This document shows positions 15,260 to 22,956 of a stretch of 41,210 nucleotides of DNA, piece after piece. The stretch is from Micromonosporaceae bacterium (GTDB lineage: Bacteria; Actinomycetota; Actinomycetes; Mycobacteriales; Micromonosporaceae). The DNA is taken from contig DPJL01000259.1 in the NCBI GenBank assembly GCA_003543035.1, positions 1-41,210 on the forward strand, written 5' to 3'. A program made the translations under genes and the position numbers. The stretch's first letter is position 1. Each line of letters begins with the position of its first letter. A model generated the notes under the pieces. That model had not been told where the DNA came from, made no database searches, and worked only from the letters and a program-made list of their open reading frames with translations.

Positions 15260-16450
15260 TCAGTAGCCCTCGTCATCGCGGCGCCAGCGGGCCGCGAACA
15301 CCAGCACGAGCAGGACCAGGGCGGCGATCACGACCAGGCCCAGCGCGACCAACCTCAGCGCCGCAAAGCTGCTTTGCGGCGTCGTCGGACGCTCAGGGAA
15401 TGCCTCCACTGTGGTCTCCGGCTCGGCCGTCGCCGTTCGAGAGGGAAGCAGCGTGGAGGGCACCTGCGCCTCACCGAAGTCGATGGCGGTGGAGAGACTG
15501 CCTGCGGCCGAGACCGTCACGGTCAACCGGTCGGAAGTGGTGCTGTCAAAGCCAATTGGCTGAGTCTGCTGCACCGTGTAGAGACCGGCCGAAGTCACCA
15601 GAAACTCATACGATCCGCTGTTGTTCGTGGTTGCCGTCGCGGTGCCCTGAGCCTTCTGCAGGGTGACGACCACACCGGGAATACCCAACTCGCCAGCGTC
15701 GAGGGTGCCGTTGCCATCCGCATCCTGGAAGACCTTGCCGCGCAGGTAGGCGCCGACCGTGTAGTCCTTGCAAGCCGAGCCGGCTTCGGCGTTCTTCGTG
15801 TCGCCGGAGTAGGCGACGCGTACCGACCGAACCCCCAACGTGCTCTCCTGCAGGTTGACCGTGCCCTGCGGTTGCCCGTTGACCACCGGCCGGATGCCGG
15901 CCGAGACCGCCTTCGCCGGGCCACAACCCGCCGAGGACCACTTGCCGAACTCCACCTGGCCACCCGCATCGCCGGTCGCGCCCTGCAACGCCACCTGCGG
16001 CTCAATCTTCTCGCCCACCTCGAAGACCGACTTGGTCAGCTGAATCCCCACCGTCACCTGCTTCTGCAGGAGATACCCCTTGCATTCGCTCCACTTGTCG
16101 CTGTTCTGGCTCGTGTTGCTGCTGTCGAAGAAGACCCTGACGCCATAGTCGCCCGTGCTGCCGGTCTGGAAATTGGGACCCTCGTAGTAGTTGTTCCCGT
16201 TGACCGGCACAGAGGACCCGACCTGCTGCCCCGAGTCGGCGCAGGAAACGCTGGTATAACGGCGGAAATAGAGCGCGCCGGAAATACTTGAGGTTCCGCC
16301 GGAGATCGTCGCGATCGGCCGGATGGTGCCCTCGATCGAATATTTCGGATCCATCTTGATGGTCACCGAAGGCGTGTTCGCTGCCGCCGCGGGTGTAACG
16401 ACAGATAGTGCCATCAATATCCCGACGGCCACCGCGGACAACAAGCGCAT
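15260..16450 (-). CDS. Cell-surface protein with Ig-like repeats, SdrD-B-like domain and C-terminal membrane anchor
   Basis: About 396 residues. The signal peptide starts at ATG 16450 (MRLLSAVAVGILMALSVVTPAAA); frames further upstream have no ribosome site and run into the regulator gene. Two Ig-like modules follow (about 25-130 and 135-235), each with a Cys pair and a GxVxF strand. Then an SdrD-B-like domain (about 236-330: LRGKVFQDADGNGTLDAGELGIPGVVVTL, with the DxDGNG calcium-loop pattern, and GSYEFLVTSAGLYTVQQTQP). A Thr/Pro-rich stretch precedes a membrane helix and a RWRRDDEGY tail. No LPxTG sorting signal is present, so it is membrane-anchored. It begins 7 nt after the GntR gene stop, likely the same transcript. 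Function probably adhesion or surface structure, not proven. Confidence 0.8.
   Translation of the reverse strand: MRLLSAVAVGILMALSVVTPAAAANTPSVTIKMDPKYSIEGTIRPIATISGGTSSISGALYFRRYTSVSCADSGQQVGSSVPVNGNNYYEGPNFQTGSTGDYGVRVFFDSSNTSQNSDKWSECKGYLLQKQVTVGIQLTKSVFEVGEKIEPQVALQGATGDAGGQVEFGKWSSAGCGPAKAVSAGIRPVVNGQPQGTVNLQESTLGVRSVRVAYSGDTKNAEAGSACKDYTVGAYLRGKVFQDADGNGTLDAGELGIPGVVVTLQKAQGTATATTNNSGSYEFLVTSAGLYTVQQTQPIGFDSTTSDRLTVTVSAAGSLSTAIDFGEAQVPSTLLPSRTATAEPETTVEAFPERPTTPQSSFAALRLVALGLVVIAALVLLVLVFAARWRRDDEGY
15359..15381. repeat. Perfect 10-bp intragenic hairpin in the surface protein gene
   Basis: CGCCGCAAAG and CTTTGCGGCG are complementary around a 3-nt loop, within the codons just before the C-terminal membrane helix. 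Could affect transcription or mRNA folding; may be chance. Confidence 0.5.
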
Positions 16451-16457
16451 GCTCGCA

Positions 16458-17114
16458 CTACAGCTCCAGGAACGCCCCCGCGGCACTGGCCGCACGGTCG
16501 GAATCCGCTGCCCGGATGGCCTCGACCAGCTCAGAGTGATCCACATAGGACTCAGGTGTCAGATCATCGCCAATCTGCACCTTCAGGCTCGCCAGCAGCG
16601 CGCCGTGGAAGGAGGCATAGAGCTCGGCGAGCATTGAGTTGTGAGCCGCCTTCACGATCTGCATGTGCAAAGCCGCGTCGGCCTCGACAAAGTCGGCGGC
16701 CACCCCGGACGCCCAGGCCGCCTCACGCGCGTCGAGTGCGGCATCCAGTGCCTTCAGATCGGCAGCGGTCCGCCGAGTCGCGGCAAGCCTGGCCGCTTCG
16801 ACCTCAAACGCCCGTCTGACCTCGATGGACTCCGCCAGCTCGGCCGCCTCCATGCGCCGGGACACCACACCGGTCAGCTCGTGTCTCGCCGTGACGTAGG
16901 TGCCGGAGCCCTGCCTGCGCTCCAGGACACCCGAATGCACAAGCGCGCGGACGGCTTCCCTGACCGTGTTGCGGCCCACCCCGAGCGCGGCGACGAGGTC
17001 CGGCTCGGTGGGGATGCGGGTGCCGATGGGCCATTCACCGGAGCTGATCTGCGCTCGCAGCTGCTCGATGATCTGTGGCACCAGCGCTTCCCGCTTCGGC
17101 GCGCGCAGCGTCAT
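16458..17114 (-). CDS. GntR-family regulator, FadR/FCD subfamily
   Basis: Transcription regulator of 218 residues. The winged helix at about 5-75 carries ISSGEWPIGTRIPTEPDLVAALGVGRNTVREAVRALVHSGVLERRQGSGTYV in sections typical of GntR. The FCD domain (about 90-215) binds small carboxylate effectors; its metal-type positions appear as DFVEADAALHMQIVKAAHN and YVDHSELVEAIRAAD. It is divergent from the CynX/NimT-type transporter, 49 bp between starts with a TCAT-CCC-ATGA palindrome, so it likely controls the transporter. The surface-protein gene follows it on the same strand 7 nt later. Confidence 0.9.
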   Translation of the reverse strand: MTLRAPKREALVPQIIEQLRAQISSGEWPIGTRIPTEPDLVAALGVGRNTVREAVRALVHSGVLERRQGSGTYVTARHELTGVVSRRMEAAELAESIEVRRAFEVEAARLAATRRTAADLKALDAALDAREAAWASGVAADFVEADAALHMQIVKAAHNSMLAELYASFHGALLASLKVQIGDDLTPESYVDHSELVEAIRAADSDRAASAAGAFLEL

Positions 17115-17134
17115 TGCTTACAACCCCTCGCCAT

Positions 17135-17149
17135 ATTCATCCCATGATT
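17135..17149. promoter_or_regulatory. Candidate GntR operator in the divergent intergenic region
   Basis: ATTCAT-CCC-ATGATT, with the exact core TCAT-CCC-ATGA, is an inverted repeat between the GntR gene and the transporter. FadR-type regulators bind short palindromes with 3-nt centres. The location is the main support. Confidence 0.45.
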
Positions 17150-17163
17150 CTACGATCGACCTC

Positions 17164-18438
17164 ATGCCCGCCCCATCCCTCGCCCCCACCCCTCCCGTCG
17201 ATCTTGGAGTTGTGGTGGGCGACACGCGGGATTTGCGTGTGTCATCCCCACCACGAGTCCAAGATCGCGCGGGAGGACGGGCCGGCGCGGCCGGGATCGG
17301 GGTGGTGCTGACCGGGATTCTGTTGGTGGCGCTCAATCTACGCGCCGCGATAACGAGCTTGGGTGCACTCCTGCCTGAAGTCACGCAAGGACTTCAGCTC
17401 TCCGCCACGGTGGCCGGTCTGATCACCACCCTTCCCGCTCTCAGTTTCGCCGCCTTCGGTGCCTTCACCCCGAAACTGACCCGCCGCTTCAGCCCGGCAC
17501 AGATTCTTATCGCGGCGATGGCGGTGCTCGCCCTCGGCCAGGGGGCTCGCGTTTTCACCGATTCGGCCGTCGTCTTCCTGATCTCAAGCGCGCTGGCCAT
17601 GGCCGGGATCGCGGTGGCCAACGTCCTGCTGCCGGCGCTGGTCAAGGAGTATTTCCCGGACCGGGCCGGGTTGATCACCGGTATCTACACAATGACTTTG
17701 ATCGCCGGGACATCCGCGGCCGCAGCCGCCTCGGTGCCGATCGCGCACGCCTTCGGCACGTGGCGCGCCGGGCTCGGCGTGTGGGCCCTGCTCGCGATTG
17801 TGGCCGCCCTTCCGTGGATCGGCCGGGCTGTACCTGGTACCCGCCAAAGGAAATCGTCTTTGAAAGTGGGCCGAACTCGGCTCGGCTGGGCGATGGCCGT
17901 CTACTTTGGAGCCCAGTCACTCAGTGGTTACGCGACTATGGGTTGGCTGGCGCAGATCTTCCGGGATGCATCGTTCAGCCCTGCCAACGCCGGGCTGCTT
18001 CTGGCCGGCGTCACCGCATTCGGCGTGCCGATCGCGTTGCTCATGCCGACGATTGCGGGCAAGCGCAAGGATCTCCGGCCACTCGTCCTGATCATGTCGG
18101 CCGCAATGATGCTGTCCTACCTCGGGCTGGCCTTCTCCCCGCACCACGGAGCTGTGCTCTGGGTTGCTCTGCTAGCCGTGGGTCAAGGTGCGTTCCCGCT
18201 GGCCCTGGCCATGATCGGCATGCGAGCGCGGACGGCTGACGGCATCGTGGCCCTTTCCGCCTTTGCGCAGAGCACCGGCTATCTCATCGCCGCGTTGGGC
18301 CCCTTGGTGGTAGGCGTGCTGCACGAATTCACCGGCGGTTGGGTCATCCCGATCGGCTTCCTGCTCGCCGCGGCGGTCGTACAGACTTTCGCCGGGCTCG
18401 CTGCCGCTCGCCCCCGCTTCATCGAGGACGCTAGCTGA
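17164..18438 (+). CDS. CynX/NimT-family MFS transporter with repeat-encoded N-terminal extension
   Basis: Membrane transporter of up to 424 residues. Twelve hydrophobic segments; TM1 starts at GIGVVLTGILLVALNLRAAITSLGALLPEV, the hallmark of the cyanate/nitroimidazole MFS subgroup, and FTPKLTRRFSPAQILI follows TM2. The first about 46 residues from ATG 17164 are unlike the family and are mostly encoded by the inverted repeat at 17191-17276. The true start may be GTG 17302 or 17305 next to TM1. The gene is divergent from a GntR regulator and ends 8 bp inside the convergent hypothetical gene. Exported or imported compound unknown. Confidence 0.83.
   Translation: MPAPSLAPTPPVDLGVVVGDTRDLRVSSPPRVQDRAGGRAGAAGIGVVLTGILLVALNLRAAITSLGALLPEVTQGLQLSATVAGLITTLPALSFAAFGAFTPKLTRRFSPAQILIAAMAVLALGQGARVFTDSAVVFLISSALAMAGIAVANVLLPALVKEYFPDRAGLITGIYTMTLIAGTSAAAAASVPIAHAFGTWRAGLGVWALLAIVAALPWIGRAVPGTRQRKSSLKVGRTRLGWAMAVYFGAQSLSGYATMGWLAQIFRDASFSPANAGLLLAGVTAFGVPIALLMPTIAGKRKDLRPLVLIMSAAMMLSYLGLAFSPHHGAVLWVALLAVGQGAFPLALAMIGMRARTADGIVALSAFAQSTGYLIAALGPLVVGVLHEFTGGWVIPIGFLLAAAVVQTFAGLAAARPRFIEDAS
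17191..17276. repeat. REP/MITE-like imperfect inverted repeat (about 86 bp)
   Basis: Left arm CCTCCCG-TCGATCTTGGAGTTGTGGTGGG (17191-17219) and right arm CCCACCACGAGTCCAAGATCGCGCGGGAGG (17247-17276, given in two parts: CCCACCACGAGTCC and AAGATCGCGCGGGAGG) are complementary over nearly 30 bp with a few mismatches. A second partial match (CGACACGCG against CGTGTGTCATC) continues inward. The shape resembles palindromic dispersed elements of actinobacteria. Only one copy is seen here. Confidence 0.75.
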
Positions 18439-18976
18439 GACGCTGCTTCCAGACGGTGACGTCGATCTCCCAGCTGTTGCTGTTGATGGCTTTGATGACC
18501 ACGAACGCGGTTCGACCTTCACTCGTGCGAACACACGCCTTCAGCCCAGGTTCCGCGGGAATCCTGTTGATGGTGGAGAGGGTCGAGAGATAGGTCGCAC
18601 AGTCACTTGCGGACGGGTCGCCATCGCCGCGCCACACATAGGCGCCGCCGTCGGATCCAGCCTGAATGGTGGTCTCATCGCGCCAGAAGTAGAGGTCACC
18701 GCTAATTGCGCCCCGCTCGGGCGGTGCCTTATCGAGATCCACCGAGCAACAGGTGTCGATGAGCATGGGACCCGGGCCGAAGAGCCTGTCGGGGGCAACC
18801 TCGACCTTGCTCGGCCGCGCATCCGGGCCGGAGGTCTTGCCATCCTCGGACCCAACGAGAATCTTGTCGCCCCACAGAAGTGCCGCGACCGCGACCAAGC
18901 CGCCGAGCAGCGTGCCGATGGCGGCAATCATTGCCGCGGTTGATGTCCAGAAGGAACCCTTACGCTCACCGTCCAC
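18431..18976 (-). CDS. Hypothetical membrane-anchored protein
   Basis: About 181 residues, no family recognised. A short cytoplasmic start (VDGERKGSFWTST), one membrane helix (about 11-36, AAMIAAIGTLLGGLVAVAALLW), then an extracytoplasmic domain with several Cys (DTCCSVDLDKAPP, SDCATYLST, LKACVRTSEGR) and many Gly and Asp. It ends with IDVTVWKQRLS. The Cys-rich ectodomain suggests disulfides. GTG 18976 is chosen, without a clear ribosome site, because CATACT lies 6 nt before it; TTG 18991 is the alternative. It overlaps the convergent transporter by 8 bp. Resembles actinobacterial serine-kinase or surface-protein ectodomains only in general style. Confidence 0.6.
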   Translation of the reverse strand: MDGERKGSFWTSTAAMIAAIGTLLGGLVAVAALLWGDKILVGSEDGKTSGPDARPSKVEVAPDRLFGPGPMLIDTCCSVDLDKAPPERGAISGDLYFWRDETTIQAGSDGGAYVWRGDGDPSASDCATYLSTLSTINRIPAEPGLKACVRTSEGRTAFVVIKAINSNSWEIDVTVWKQRLS

Positions 18977-19063
18977 TGTGGCAGTATGCAACGACCGTCG
19001 TCACTGGGACACTCCGCGACCGGACCCTCCCGGTACGTGAGCATTCACGGCCGAATTCGACCC

Positions 19064-19092
19064 TTGCCTCGGATACGTGGGACGGCTATGCT
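19064..19092 (+). promoter_or_regulatory. Sigma-70-type promoter before fadD
   Basis: TTGCCT (19064-19069) and TATGCT (19087-19092) are 17 bp apart, 44 bp before the fadD start; the -10 fits actinobacterial TAnnnT. Predicted transcript start near 19099. Confidence 0.6.
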
Positions 19093-19135
19093 CTCGCCAA
19101 TGTGAAAAGATGGCTTACCACTTTGGGGTGTCTCT

Positions 19136-20671
19136 ATGTCCCATCCCGCAACGCTGACGACTTTTGCCCATTGGGCCGCGCAGACCTATGGGCCGGCGGT
19201 CGCGCTTCGATCTGGTACTCAGGAAATCTCCTATGTGGAGCTGGCCGAGCGGGTCGACAACTGCGCCGGGGCGTTGGCCAGACTCGGTGTGGTAGCAGGG
19301 AATCGCGTGGCGCTGCTCGCCGACACGTGTCCAGAGTGGACGATCTGCGATCTCGCCATTGCCGCTGTGGGAGCGGTCTGCGTGCCCGTCTACCCCACAA
19401 ATTCGGCTCAGGAGAACGCTTGGGTGCTCGGCGACTCGGGTGCGAAACTCGTCGTCTGCGGTAATGACGAACAGAGTCAGCGGGTCGGCGCTGTCCCGGC
19501 CGTCGGCCTTGGCGAGCTGCAAGGCGGTCCGCCAGCCGCAAGTCCGGAGGTGGATCCGGGTGACGCCAACACCATCATCTACACGTCGGGCACGACCGGC
19601 CCGCCCAAGGGATGCATCATCACCCACGCGAACTGGTGGGCCACCCTGGACGGCATCACTTCGCTGAGCGCAATGGGCCAGGGCTCCACGATGTACCTCT
19701 ACCTCCCGCTCGCCCACATGTTCGCCCGCACAGTCCAGCTGGCGACGTTGCTCAGCGGGGCGACCCTGGTCTACTGGGGCGGCGAGCTCAGTCGCATCGT
19801 CGATGAGCTCGCCGAGATCAGGCCGACCCACATCCCAAGCGTGCCAAGGCTTTTCGAGAAGGCCTATGCCCGGGTCGCGTCCATGCTCGACAAGGAACAG
19901 CTGGCCGAATATGGACCGTCCATTGTGCAAGGCGTTTTCGGGGGCCGAGTGGTCGAGGCGCTGACCGGTGGTGCCCCGATTGCCAAGGAGATCCTCGAGT
20001 TCTTCGACCATTGCGGCATCCCGATCTACGAGGCCTACGGGATGACCGAGGCGACCGCACTCATTTCCTCAAACTCCCCTGGCGCAGCCAAACACGGCAC
20101 GGTCGGGCGGTCGTTGCCCGGCGTAGAGGTGCGCATCGCCGACGACGGCGAGGTGCTAACCCGTGGCGCACATGTGTTTCCGGGCTACCACAACAACCCG
20201 GCCGCCACGACGGAGACCATCGTCGACGGCTGGCTGCACACCGGGGATCTGGGCGAACTTGACGACGACGGGTACCTGGTCATCACCGGCCGCAAGAAGG
20301 ACCTCATCATCACGTCGGCAGGCAAGAACCTCAGCCCGGCGAACATGGAGAACGATCTGCGGCAGTGCCAATGGATTTCGCAGGCGGTGATGTACGGCGA
20401 TCGGCGGCCCTATGCGGTGGCTCTGATCACGCTGGATGCCGAGGAGCTGACCCGGGCCGGGCTCTCGCACGAGCAAGGACGTGAGCTGGTAGGCGCCTTC
20501 GTGAAGGAGGTCAACGAGCGCTATGCCCCGCCGGAGCGGGTGCGGCGTCATGCCGTGCTCGACCACGACTTCAGCGTCGAGGCCGGTGACCTGACTCCGT
20601 CTCTGAAAGTGAGAAGGAAAGTGGTCTTCGAGCGCTATCAGGCTCTATTCGAATCGCTCTACGACAACTAA
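19136..20671 (+). CDS. AMP-forming acyl-CoA synthetase (FadD type)
   Basis: Activates a carboxylic acid to its acyl-CoA using ATP and CoA; 511 residues. AMP-binding motifs: P-loop IIYTSGTTGPPKG (about 143-155), YEAYGMTEATAL (about 300), GWLHTGDLGELDDDGYLVITGRKKDLIITSAGKNLSP (about 363-400, ATP/adenylate motif and hinge), then the C-terminal lid. Shorter than typical long-chain FadD15-like enzymes (about 600), mainly in the C-terminal part. First gene before the SCPx-type thiolase and racemase; together they define the plus-strand arm of a branched-chain acyl-CoA pathway. The likely substrate is a steroid or isoprenoid side-chain acid, by context only. The operator of the next gene overlaps its stop codon. 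Confidence 0.92.
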   Translation: MSHPATLTTFAHWAAQTYGPAVALRSGTQEISYVELAERVDNCAGALARLGVVAGNRVALLADTCPEWTICDLAIAAVGAVCVPVYPTNSAQENAWVLGDSGAKLVVCGNDEQSQRVGAVPAVGLGELQGGPPAASPEVDPGDANTIIYTSGTTGPPKGCIITHANWWATLDGITSLSAMGQGSTMYLYLPLAHMFARTVQLATLLSGATLVYWGGELSRIVDELAEIRPTHIPSVPRLFEKAYARVASMLDKEQLAEYGPSIVQGVFGGRVVEALTGGAPIAKEILEFFDHCGIPIYEAYGMTEATALISSNSPGAAKHGTVGRSLPGVEVRIADDGEVLTRGAHVFPGYHNNPAATTETIVDGWLHTGDLGELDDDGYLVITGRKKDLIITSAGKNLSPANMENDLRQCQWISQAVMYGDRRPYAVALITLDAEELTRAGLSHEQGRELVGAFVKEVNERYAPPERVRRHAVLDHDFSVEAGDLTPSLKVRRKVVFERYQALFESLYDN

Positions 20672-20688
20672 CATACAGTCGTGACTGT
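20670..20688 (+). promoter_or_regulatory. Shared operator/promoter motif at the thiolase start
   Basis: AACATACA-GTCG-TGACTGT matches the site before the acyl-CoA dehydrogenase genes (27884-27902, minus strand) in both half-motifs and spacing. A TAACAT -10 hexamer (20669-20674) overlaps it and ends 6 nt before the GTG at 20681, so transcripts would be leaderless. Inner palindrome ACAGTC-GT-GACTGT. Confidence 0.7.
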
Positions 20689-21874
20689 TTCTTCGAAGAC
20701 CTATGTCATCGGTGTCGGCATGACACCCTTCCGCAAACCTGGCCGCGAGGAAATCGACTACCCGGAGATGGTGCGCGAAGCGGGGAAGAAGGCGCTCGAC
20801 GACGCCGGAGTTCCCTATAGCGCCATCGAGCAGGCTGTTGTTGGGTACGTCTACGGCGACTCGACCTGCGGCCAACGAGGTGTCTACGAGCTCGGCCTAA
20901 CCGGCATCCCGATCAGCAACGTCAACAACAACTGCTCCACCGGCTCGACCGCGCTCTTCCTGGCACGCCAGCTGGTCCAGGGCGGCCTCGCCGACTGTGT
21001 GCTGGCACTGGGTTTCGAGAAGATGCAGCCCGGCTCGTTGACCGCCCAGTTCGGCGATCGCGAGCAGCCGCTGATGCGGCACCTGGCCGCGCTCTCCGAG
21101 CTATACGAGCTCACCGCGGCGCCCATGGCGGCGCAGATGTTCGCCGACGCCGGACGCGAGCACATGACCAAATTTGGCACCACGCCGGAACAGTTCGCGC
21201 GGATCGCCGAGAAGAACCACCGCCATTCGGCGAACAATCCCTACGCTCAGTTCCAGACGGTGTATTCGCTGGAAGAGATCCTGGGGTCCACTTTGATCCA
21301 TGAACCGCTGACCAAACTGCAATGCTCGCCCACCTCCGACGGGTCAGCCGCGGCCATCCTCGCGAGCGAACGATTCGTGGAGCAGCATGGCCTCTGGGAT
21401 CAGGCGATCGAGATCGTCGCGCAGGAGATGGTCACCGACACTCCGGCCACCTTCGAAGACCGAAGCGCCATCAGCATTGTTGGCGCTCAGATGAGCAAGC
21501 TCGCGGCCGAGCGCGTCTACGCTCGTGCACAAAAAGGCCCGGAAGACGTCGATGTCATCGAGTTGCACGACTGCTTCTCGGTCAACGAGTTGCTCACCTA
21601 CGAGGCACTCGGGCTCTGTGCTGAAGGCGAGGGCGGCGGGCTGGTCGATCGCGGGGACACCACATACGGTGGGCGCTGGGTGGTCAACCCCTCCGGCGGG
21701 CTCATCTCCAAGGGACACCCGCTCGGCGCGACCGGGCTCGCCCAATGCACCGAGCTGACCTGGCAACTGCGCGGCAAGGCCGACGCCCGTCAGGTTGATG
21801 GCGCCCGGGTTGCCTTGCAGCACAACATCGGGCTGGGTGGCGCCGCCGTGGTCACTATGTACGCGAAGCCATGA
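20681..21874 (+). CDS. SCPx/SCP2-type thiolase (lipid-transfer protein family)
   Basis: Cleaves 3-ketoacyl-CoA, in this family with branched or sterol side chains; 397 residues. Nucleophile Cys85 sits in NVNNNCSTGSTALF; His is in ISKGHPLGATGLAQ near 347. The C-terminal QHNIGLGGAAVVTMY replaces the CxG motif of ordinary thiolases. Many blocks look like human peroxisomal SCPx thiolase (GDSTCGQRGVYE, VLALGFEKM, HDCFSVNELLTYEALGLCAEGEGG, NPSGGLISKGHPLG), remembered from knowledge of that family, not from a search. GTG 20681 lies inside the shared operator. The stop overlaps the racemase start as ATGA, so these two are coupled. Confidence 0.93.
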   Translation: MTVSSKTYVIGVGMTPFRKPGREEIDYPEMVREAGKKALDDAGVPYSAIEQAVVGYVYGDSTCGQRGVYELGLTGIPISNVNNNCSTGSTALFLARQLVQGGLADCVLALGFEKMQPGSLTAQFGDREQPLMRHLAALSELYELTAAPMAAQMFADAGREHMTKFGTTPEQFARIAEKNHRHSANNPYAQFQTVYSLEEILGSTLIHEPLTKLQCSPTSDGSAAAILASERFVEQHGLWDQAIEIVAQEMVTDTPATFEDRSAISIVGAQMSKLAAERVYARAQKGPEDVDVIELHDCFSVNELLTYEALGLCAEGEGGGLVDRGDTTYGGRWVVNPSGGLISKGHPLGATGLAQCTELTWQLRGKADARQVDGARVALQHNIGLGGAAVVTMYAKP

Positions 21875-22956
21875 CCGGACCGCTACACGGGCTCAAAGTC
21901 GTTGAGCTGGCCGGGATCGGGCCAGGCCCGTTCTGCGCGATGTTCCTGGCGGACCTCGGCGCGGACGTGGTCCGGATCGACCGGCCGAGCGGAGGTATTG
22001 CGGCGGTCGAATACAAGCTCGATCTGCTCAACCGGGGCAAGCGATCCGTCGCCCTTGACCTCAAAACCGAAGTGGAGACGGCACTTCAGCTCATCGAGAA
22101 GGCAGACGTACTGATCGAGGGCTTCCGGCCCGGGGTGGCAGAGCGCCTCGGGCTCGGGCCTTCGGTATGCCTGGAACGCAATCCCCGCCTTGTCTACGGG
22201 CGAATGACCGGCTGGGGGCAAACGGGTCCGCGTGCCCACACCGCCGGGCACGACATCACCTACATCGCGCTCGCCGGAGCCTTGCACACCATCGGGTCCG
22301 CCGACGGCCCACCCGTGGTTCCGCTCAACCTGCTTGGCGACTTTGGCGGTGGTGCGATGTATCTGGCGGCCGGAATCCTTGCGGCCCTTTGGGAGACCAA
22401 ATCCTCCGGCCGGGGCCAGGTCGTTGATGCAGCCATCGTGGATGGCGTCGCCCATCTGCTCACCTTGCAGTGGAGCATGCTCGGCGGCGGAGCCTGGCGC
22501 GACGAGCGTGGCGTCAACCTGCTTGACGGCGGCGCACCCTTCTACGGTGTGTACGAAACCGCTGACGGCCAACACATGGCGGTCGGCCCGCTTGAGCCAC
22601 AGTTCTTCCAGGAGATGATGAGCCGCCTCGATCTGGCCGACGAGGTGAACGACTACTTCGACCGCGAAAGGTGGGGCCACTTAAGGCATCGCATCGCGGC
22701 GGCCTTCTTGTCTGGTACCCAGAAAGAATGGTCGGACAAGTTCGCCGACTCAGACGGATGCGTCGCCCCGGTGCTCTCAATGCGGGAAGCCGCAACGGAT
22801 CCCCATCTGAGCGCCCGTGGAACATATGTGGAGAAGGATGGCGTGACCCAACCCGCTCCAGCGCCACGATTTTCGCGCACGCCAAGCGAGTTAGGCCCCA
22901 AGCCACCTGATCCCGGTGAGCACTCGGTCGAGGACGTGCTCGCCGATTGGAGCTAG
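21871..22956 (+). CDS. Alpha-methylacyl-CoA racemase (CoA-transferase family III)
   Basis: Interconverts 2R- and 2S-methylacyl-CoA so the 2S form can enter beta-oxidation; 361 residues. Family III fold with LKVVELAGIGPGPFCAMFLADLGADVVRIDRP at the N-terminus and NRGKRSVALDLK. The catalytic residues of the M. tuberculosis racemase Mcr (His126, Asp156, Glu241) are represented by TAGHDITYIALAG, LLGDFGGGAMYLAAG and GPLEPQFFQEMM. ATG overlaps the thiolase stop by 4 bp. The stop codon (TAG) shares 4 bp with the convergent GH26-like gene. A formyl-CoA transferase-like role is less likely because of the His/Asp/Glu set. Confidence 0.92.
   Translation: MTGPLHGLKVVELAGIGPGPFCAMFLADLGADVVRIDRPSGGIAAVEYKLDLLNRGKRSVALDLKTEVETALQLIEKADVLIEGFRPGVAERLGLGPSVCLERNPRLVYGRMTGWGQTGPRAHTAGHDITYIALAGALHTIGSADGPPVVPLNLLGDFGGGAMYLAAGILAALWETKSSGRGQVVDAAIVDGVAHLLTLQWSMLGGGAWRDERGVNLLDGGAPFYGVYETADGQHMAVGPLEPQFFQEMMSRLDLADEVNDYFDRERWGHLRHRIAAAFLSGTQKEWSDKFADSDGCVAPVLSMREAATDPHLSARGTYVEKDGVTQPAPAPRFSRTPSELGPKPPDPGEHSVEDVLADWS

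Noticed and set aside
15401..15500. LPxTG sorting signal in the SdrD-B protein
   Set aside because: The C-terminal region has only LLPSRT and a membrane helix, no sorting motif.
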